A stretch of 64,000 nucleotides of DNA from Phyto melanocephala (lineage: Eukaryota > Arthropoda > Insecta > Diptera > Rhinophoridae). The notes below the pieces were generated by a model that saw only the letters and a list, made by a program, of their open reading frames with translations, was not told the origin of the DNA and searched no databases. Each line of letters opens with the position of its first letter. The stretch's first letter is position 1. The position numbers and the translations under genes were made by a program. The stretch is from positions 105,393,833-105,457,832 of the forward strand of contig OW799233.1 of NCBI GenBank assembly GCA_941918925.1. Reading direction: 5' to 3'. Positions 58,114 through 64,000 of this stretch are shown here, piece by piece.

Positions 58114-59783
58114 CCCTAATGTGAGTGACAAAAAAACATCTTCGCTAGAGTGACAGGGGTACCCGGGTACTTACATATAAATCGTATGAAAACTGCATAT
58201 TTTTTTCATAGTGCTGTACATAAAATTTACATAAAATGATTTTTTGTTCTAAGGATTCCTCTTATAATATAACATGCATTTTGGTCTATCTGTTTTTTAA
58301 GTTTTTAGTACAAAAACGTCCTTAACCACTAGCACTAATATATAAAACAATAATATTTTAGCAGGAATCCCTATAGCTTGAATTTTAAACTTTCCATTTT
58401 ATGCATTTGAAATTATTACTCGCTATATTGTCATCACAGTTTTTCAACAAAATTTTATATTTGTGATTCCCCTTTTTATAAGCCTTGGCAAATTCAACAA
58501 TACATAGCCATTATTTTGGTGGTTTGCCATTTTATAAACAGTAGCATATTGAATAATACATCACAATTTTATTCTTAATTGTTTTTTGGCCGGGAATAAG
58601 TGAATTAAGTTTTATAAAATGACAGACAGAGTCCGTCCTAAGAGATTAAATTTATCGGCAATTCAAAATATATTAAGTGAATGTGAAAGTGATGAGAAAG
58701 AATTTATCGTTTCTGATGACGAATATATTCCGCCACTTGGCGATATGAGATCGAAAGCATCAGATGCTGATTCAAATGACAGCGAAGAAGTGGAATCGAA
58801 TAGTGAACTTTGTGGTAAAGATGGAACTCGTTGGTGTCTTGACCCATTTCCAGAATTTCAATCAATAAACCGGAATATTTGACGGCAACGCTGTGGCGCA
58901 GTACCTGGTTTGCACATTTCTACACCAGAAGATATATTCAAAAGTTTTTTGTCCAGCGAAATGTGCGATAAATTTTAACTGAAACCAATTGAAAGGGAAT
59001 ACGATTAACTGAAGAATACAATAGAAATTTGCACAACATGTATCCGAATTCTAATAAAAAGCCACAAAATAAAATCTTCACACTATTTATTGAAAGTGAG
59101 CTAGACGCAATTTTTGGTTTATTGATTGTTTGTGGCGTTCACAAATCTAATAAAGACCATTTGGCTCAGTTGTGGAAACCTAATCACTTACCCATTATTT
59201 GGGCTGCAATGTCATATGATAGGTTTAAAATGCTTTTACGTTTCACAGGATTTGATAACGAAGTTATTCGTGAGTCACGTGTCGAAAATGACAAAGCTGA
59301 TGCAATCCGAGATATTTGGAACATGTTGAATTCCAATTTACGTAAATATTATAAGCCTGGCGAATGTATTACTGTAAATGAGCAATTGTATGGGTATCGT
59401 GGACATACAGCTTTAGAACCTTTAACTATTAGCGCAGAAATTATTTTTTTTATTTTTTAAAATAAATTTGCTCATTTATCGAAGAAATATGCTTTAGAAA
59501 ATGTTATATAAGATAATAATTATAATTCTTCCATGCAATTTTATATATGTATATAACTTTGGGTACCTAGGTACCCCTGTCACTCTCTTAAAGGTGTAAA
59601 AAGAATATCTATATACCTCGCTCATCCAAAGGGATATACTGGACCTATATCAATGAAAATGTAAAAACAATTAAAAGTTAAGAGTTCTCAAAAAGTTTGA
59701 GCAATGTAAATCATCTGCCACCATAAAATATTTTTATTTGAAAATTAAATGGGTACCCGGGTACCCTGTCACTCACATAAGGG
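58114..59783 (+). mobile_element. piggyBac-type deletion derivative in TTAA
   Basis: A 1670 bp element with TTAA on both sides (58110-58113, 59784-59787) and ~16 bp inverted ends CCCTAATGTGAGTGACA / CCCTTATGTGAGTGACA. The TTAA duplication is the hallmark of the piggyBac superfamily. A palindromic block GGGGTACCCGGGTAC lies inside the left end (58155-58170). Its relatives lie at 59561-59576 (GGGTACCTAGGTACCCC) and 59751-59765 at the right end. The interior keeps only the first half of a transposase. Confidence 0.92.
58619..59460 (+). pseudogene. piggyBac-type transposase, N-terminal half
   Basis: The frame from ATG 58619 has an acidic, disordered N-terminus (SECESDEKEFIVSDDEYIPP) ending KDGTRWCLDPFPEFQ, the usual start of the DDE_Tnp_1_7 domain, then a stop at 58880. 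TPEDIFKSFLSSEMCDKF (about 58930) continues it in another frame. The frame at 59029-59460 has SNKDHLAQLW, SYDRFKMLLRFTGFDN, ADAIRDIWNMLNSNLRKYY and ITVNEQLYGYRGHT. In this family the first catalytic Asp sits in the (T/V)DEQ motif; here codon 59377-59379 gives Asn. The frame then runs into A/T sequence, so the rest of the catalytic core and the Cys-rich end are deleted. Confidence 0.88.
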
Positions 59784-59787
59784 TTAA

Positions 59788-61499
59788 TATTAAATAATAA
59801 AAAACACTTATAGTTTTCTATAAAATGAAAAGTTTTCGAAAATTTGGTACATACAGAAATTCTATCGAAAATTTATTGATTAAGAATTATCTTGCAAAAA
59901 TGTTCTGTGAAAAAATGTATTGGTAAAAAATATGTATTAAAATTTTATGTAAAAAAAGTTGAAAAGTTGTCAAAAGAAAATCGTAAATTTTCATTAAAAA
60001 GGAAAAATTAAAAATGCAGAATTTTTTCTAATTTTTTGCTTTAAATTTCAAACATTTATATTGGCCGTAAAGGTCGTAGATTATGACCTTTTTTCGTATT
60101 TATGGCTAAAATAAATTAAGTCAATTTCGGAAGCCTATGTGGTCTTACCGAATATTCTATGCATATTTCGGCCAATGCTCGCCTCAAATGTATAAGTTGC
60201 ATTTGATGCTGTTTTCTTGATTTGGTCTGGACAGACTAAAATATACCAATATAGATCATTACCTAAATAGCATTAATATTTGAGTCAGATGAATATTCAG
60301 CTGGTTGTCGAATTATCACATACGAACTCTGACATTTCGAGTTATTGTAATTTATTTTAGTTTTTATAGCGTTCAAACAGTATTTCGGACTTGCAAGGTT
60401 ATTTTTCAAGATCTCTCGACTTTAATTCGAATGGTACCCTACTTCTCTGGTTTTTAATGCTGCTGACACACATTTTATAATTATTATTATTATTTTATAA
60501 TTGCTGCAAGAATAAGTGATAATAAAGGTGCAAGCTCTTGTTTAGAATGACAACAATCCTTATGCCTTCAATCGCACTGGTCTGCAGTAAGAAACGCCTT
60601 TAAATAAAATTATGTGGACTATAGAGATTGTGAGGCTCTTATTTCAAATTTGTTAACAGTTTTTTCCATGGGGCTCAAATATTTTACGGGCACTCCTAAC
60701 ATTTACCCCGAAACAAGGACGTTATTCTAATACATTTCATTATATCTTAAGAATGATTATTCTGATTATTTAGCTGACTTAAAGAAATTTTTATTTTTTA
60801 CCCTTTAATTTATCAAAAGCGGACTAGTCTTTTTTAAGGTACGATGAAATTTATAAGCATGATGGCCTTTGTGGCGGACCTATATGACCTTTGTGTCTAG
60901 CACGTTGAAACTGATTGCTAAAAATCAACATATGCTTTGGAGACCATTTGGTGACACTTTTTAAAATTTAAGAAGTAAAATAAAACTTGCAGCATATTAA
61001 GCTATATTGAGACAAACTTTCACATTTTCAGCATAACGAAAATACTTTGCTGTTTACACCAAGTAACAATAAATAATAGATATTTATCCTTTAAAATGTA
61101 TATGTATTTTGGTAAAATCTAAAAGAAACCCTATCTTCAATTAATCCCCCATTTCTTAGTGAAAGAAAAATAAAATAACATAAAAAAAAATTATTAAAAA
61201 TGATTTGTAAGCTATGATGATTTTATTTAAAACATACCGAAATTAAGTGGCAAAAAAATATAATAACTCTTCTTGTATCAGCCTAAGTGCCTGTTACATT
61301 AATACTTTGCTTTTGTTTTCTTTACTTTAGCTATTAATCACAACTTGTCTTAGTTGATTATAGAAGAGTTAAGTTTGTTTTACATGTTGTGCACTTGTAT
61401 AATGACCATATCTATTGCTAAAAATTACATAGAAGCACATCACTCATACACTCATACGTTTATACAGTGTCACATCTAATCGTATACGAATGTATGTAT
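59788..61499. other. Unassigned AT-rich stretch
   Basis: About 1.7 kb with no recognised gene or repeat family; a few ATT/TTA trinucleotide runs lie near 60480-60500. Confidence 0.5.
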
Positions 61500-61644
61500 A
61501 ACAAGTAAGAGCACTATATTCGGCTGTGCCGAATCTTTTATACCCACCACCAATTTTGTGTACATTTAAAGCACAATATTTATTATTTTGTTAATCGCTA
61601 TGGAATAATCTCTTTATAATAAAATATGTATCACTTTCTTTGTA

Positions 61645-62247
61645 GAGGGTGGTTAAATTTTAAGGGCCCATGTTGAAAGTGAACTACACCTAATCTTTAA
61701 ATTTGTTTTCTGCATTTCATTTGACATTTCTCAATCTCAAACTTATTCAATTTGATCCGCGGAAAGATACGCAAATGAGCAACGCTTTAAAGTTATTCAG
61801 GTTTTTTATAAAAATGGGCGTTCAAATCAAAATGCATTTTGTGCACTTCGTAATTGTTTTGATCAACATAATCGTTTAAATTCGTCCACAATCGGGAGAT
61901 TGGTAAAAAATATTTAAATTTCTGCAAAACAGGTCTGTATAAAATGTTAGAAAATCTGGGAATGCCTTCTTAGTTCGTTGAATGGGAACCACTGCTGGTT
62001 TTTGCGATAGTGTGGCAAAATAGCAGTCAACCTCGCCTTATCATCATGCCCAACAATTGAGCATCAACATTGTCATTGAAAATTTGGAGCATCAGATAGA
62101 GGAGTGGCGCCAAAGATGGGGGGGCCAATTGGCCGATATTTTGTTAAATACATAATTGAACCATACAAATATTATAATTGCAAAAAGAAATACTAATAAT
62201 ATCCTAAATAATTTGTCAACATCGGTCCTCAAAATTTAACCACCCTT
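61645..62247 (+). mobile_element. Nested mariner derivative in HINE-A copy 7
   Basis: TA then GAGGGTGGTTAAATTTTAAG at the left, and the inverse of AAGGGTGGTTAAATTTTGAG then TA at the right; both inverted ends are present. A ~30 bp piece (GTTTTATTTAAAT-like) before the right end is deleted. The DNA-binding frame VERYANEQRFKVIQVFYKNG and DQHNRLNSSTIGRLV is readable. Confidence 0.78.
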
Positions 62248-63782
62248 TATAACTTCGATATGCTACTGAAATGCTTTTATAAATGTAGTTTTTCAATGAA
62301 AGTGGGCGTAAAGTAGGCGTGTCAATAAAGTTTCTGCTAACAAATTAAAGTTAAATATTTCAATATAGTCCTTTATTTTCCCAAAAACTTTGTAAATAGA
62401 GAAATTACATGAATTTAAGATAAACCGTTATATGGGAGGTAGGCGTTAAAGTGGGCGTGTCACCTAAACTTTTTGGCACAACAATAACATTGATTAGAAG
62501 GAAAAACGTAGCACATTTGATCATCATACCTCTAATTTTGGCGGTTTTATGAGCTTTTAAATTTCATTAAAGGTAGATTACGTGAAAAGTGGGCGTTATA
62601 GTAGGCGTGTCAAAGTTATTTTTGCGAATGAGTACAACTTAGGTGTTTCAATATAACCCTTTATTATTCCAAAGTCATTAGTAGTAGAGAAATTATATGA
62701 ATTTTAGGTAAAACGTTATATGAGAGGTGGGCGTAAAAGTGGGCGTGGCAACTTAATTTTCTACCACAGTAATAACATTGCCTAGGGGGATATACGTAGC
62801 AAATTTTATCATCATACCTCTAATTTTGGCGGTTTTATGAGCTTTTAAATTTCATTAACGGTAAATAACGTGAAAAGTGGGCGTTATAGTAGGCGTGTCA
62901 AAGTTATTTTTGCGAATGAGTACAACTTAGGAGTTTCAATATAGCCCTTTGTTATTCCAAAATCTTTATTAATAGAGAAATTATATGAATTTTGAGTAAA
63001 ACGTTATATGGAAGGTGGGCGTAAAAGTGGGCGTGGCACCTTAATTTTCTGGCACAGTAATGACAATGCCCAGGGGGATATACGTATCAAATTTTATCAT
63101 CATACCTCTAATTTTGGCGGTTTTATAAGCTTTTAAATTTCATTAACGGTAGAAAACGTGAAAAGTGGGCGTTATAGTAGGCGTGTCAAAGTTATTTTTG
63201 CGAATGAGTACAACTTAGGAGTTTCAATATAGCCCTTTATAATTCCAAAATCTTTATTAATAGAGAAATTATATGAATTTTGAGTAAAACGTTATATGGG
63301 AGGTGGGCGTAAAAGTGGGCGTGGCACATTGATTTTCCGTTACAAAAAAGCGGCTCACCAAAAAGCAAAGTGTGCAAAATTTTAGAGTCGTACATCCAAT
63401 TTTGTTGCTTTTATGACGTTTTTGTTTTTAAATATACCGAAAAATACACTGTGCGGTATAAATTTTCGTACATTTTGATCGATAACTCCTCTCCTAATGA
63501 ATAGATTTAGATAATTTTTGGGGAAAAATATTGTTTTTACTCGAGAAATATATATTCGAAGTTTCATGAGTCTACGTTAATGCGTTTGGACACAATTCCA
63601 TTTTATTCGATGTTTGAAGGACACGGTTTTTTCGACCTACTCTTGCTTTTCGAGCTATAACTCTCTTCCTAATATTCCGATTTAGCCCATTTTCAATACC
63701 AAACAAACCTTATCTATAAGAAAGATTCTGGCAAAATTTGAGCCCCCTAGCTTTTTCGGTGCGACCTCTATCGTGCTTTCAA

Positions 63783-63851
63783 CAGACGGACAGACGGACA
63801 GACGGACAGACAGACAGACGGACAGACGGACAGACGGACAGACGGACGGAC
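63783..63851. repeat. (GACG/GACA)n tetranucleotide array in HINE-A copy 7
   Basis: About 17 GACR tetramers (GTCY on the element's own strand). Other copies in this window have roughly 3-9 in the same place, so the array is expanding or contracting between copies. Confidence 0.92.
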
Positions 63852-64000
63852 ATAGCTATATCGTCATCAAATCAAACCCTGATTCAGAATATATATACTT
63901 TATGGGGTCTAAAATGGATATTTCGATGTGTTACAAACGGAATGACAAAATGAATATACCCCCACCATTTTTTTGGTGGCGGGTATAAAAATACAAATTT

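Larger units (their letters stand above)
61500..63991 (-). mobile_element. HINE-A copy 7, longest, three internal units
   Basis: The 5' end is at about 63991 (inverse TTTTTATACCCGCCACCAAA) and the GTCY tract is the longest here, about 17 tetramers. The 3' hairpin (61518-61535) and AACAAGTAAGAGC start are intact. The unit landmark ATCATCATACCTCTAATTTTGGCGG occurs at about 62521, 62809 and 63097, i.e. three units of 288-289 bp. The plus-strand frames at 63738-63953 and 63773-63988 are translations of the tetramer array (Thr-Asp-Gly-Gln/Arg-Arg repeats), not genes. Confidence 0.92.

Noticed and set aside
63738..63988. Two overlapping open frames full of Thr-Asp-Gly-Gln and Arg-Arg repeats.
   Set aside because: They are translations of the GACG/GACA tetranucleotide array and the HINE-A 5' end.

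Overview
This window reads as AT-rich nuclear DNA of a fly (Diptera, Brachycera; a calyptrate would fit but is not proven). The main reason is a large family of elements that begin TTATACCC, carry a GTCC/GTCT microsatellite and a TATATA run near that end, and finish in a short hairpin followed by CTTACTTGTT. This is the architecture of fly INE-1/DINE-1/mini-me elements (non-autonomous Helentrons, 'HINEs'). I found no intact protein gene, rRNA, tRNA gene or CRISPR array. At best there are two weak candidates for short first coding exons (40046-39951 on the minus strand and 50148-50282 on the plus strand). The window is best read as intergenic or large-intron sequence filled by transposons of many classes. 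There is no operon-like logic. The interactions are those of transposons nesting in, copying and deleting one another.

Layout. Seven HINE-A copies (1-1365, 11753-13525, 14531-16405, 18730-20534, 28876-31005, 53193-55596, 61500-63991) make up about a fifth of the window. All seven carry, at the same internal place, a ~610 bp mariner deletion derivative that still encodes most of the transposase DNA-binding region. An eighth, decayed HINE (about 21637-23065) sits inside an old mariner transposase relic and itself holds a second kind of mariner derivative. A second family, HINE-B, is at 26380-26695, 32640-33350 and 37398-38118. Two ~745 bp Helitrons (6665-7411, 25376-26118) share five ~121 bp internal repeats and the GCAACGCGCGCCGG...CTAG end.

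Cut-and-paste elements: a Tc1-like element with ~245 bp inverted repeats and a broken DD34E transposase (42804-44385); a piggyBac-type deletion derivative in a TTAA duplication (58114-59783); a hAT-type MITE with a perfect 8 bp duplication (8668-8949); MITEs with 3 bp duplications TAG (17957-18475) and TTA (51059-51463); a twin 732 bp MITE (39096-39827 and 52321-53052, with a half copy at 2476-2893); two other inverted-repeat elements (33387-33588, 40451-40969); and hairpin repeats (26153-26313, 28694-28821, 40985-41112). Decayed mariner transposases are scattered at 5690-6250, 9430-10150, 21290-23530, 26980-27330, 45540-45800 and 51560-52250.

Retrotransposons are 5'-truncated non-LTR relics: RNase H/C-terminal pieces at 10310-11400 (minus) and 33720-34605 (plus), a 3' tail at 1738-1838, and reverse-transcriptase relics at 35340-36200 (minus) and 48700-49570 (plus). 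The remaining gaps are AT-rich sequence in which I recognise nothing. Family names such as HINE-A and MITE-T are labels used only here.
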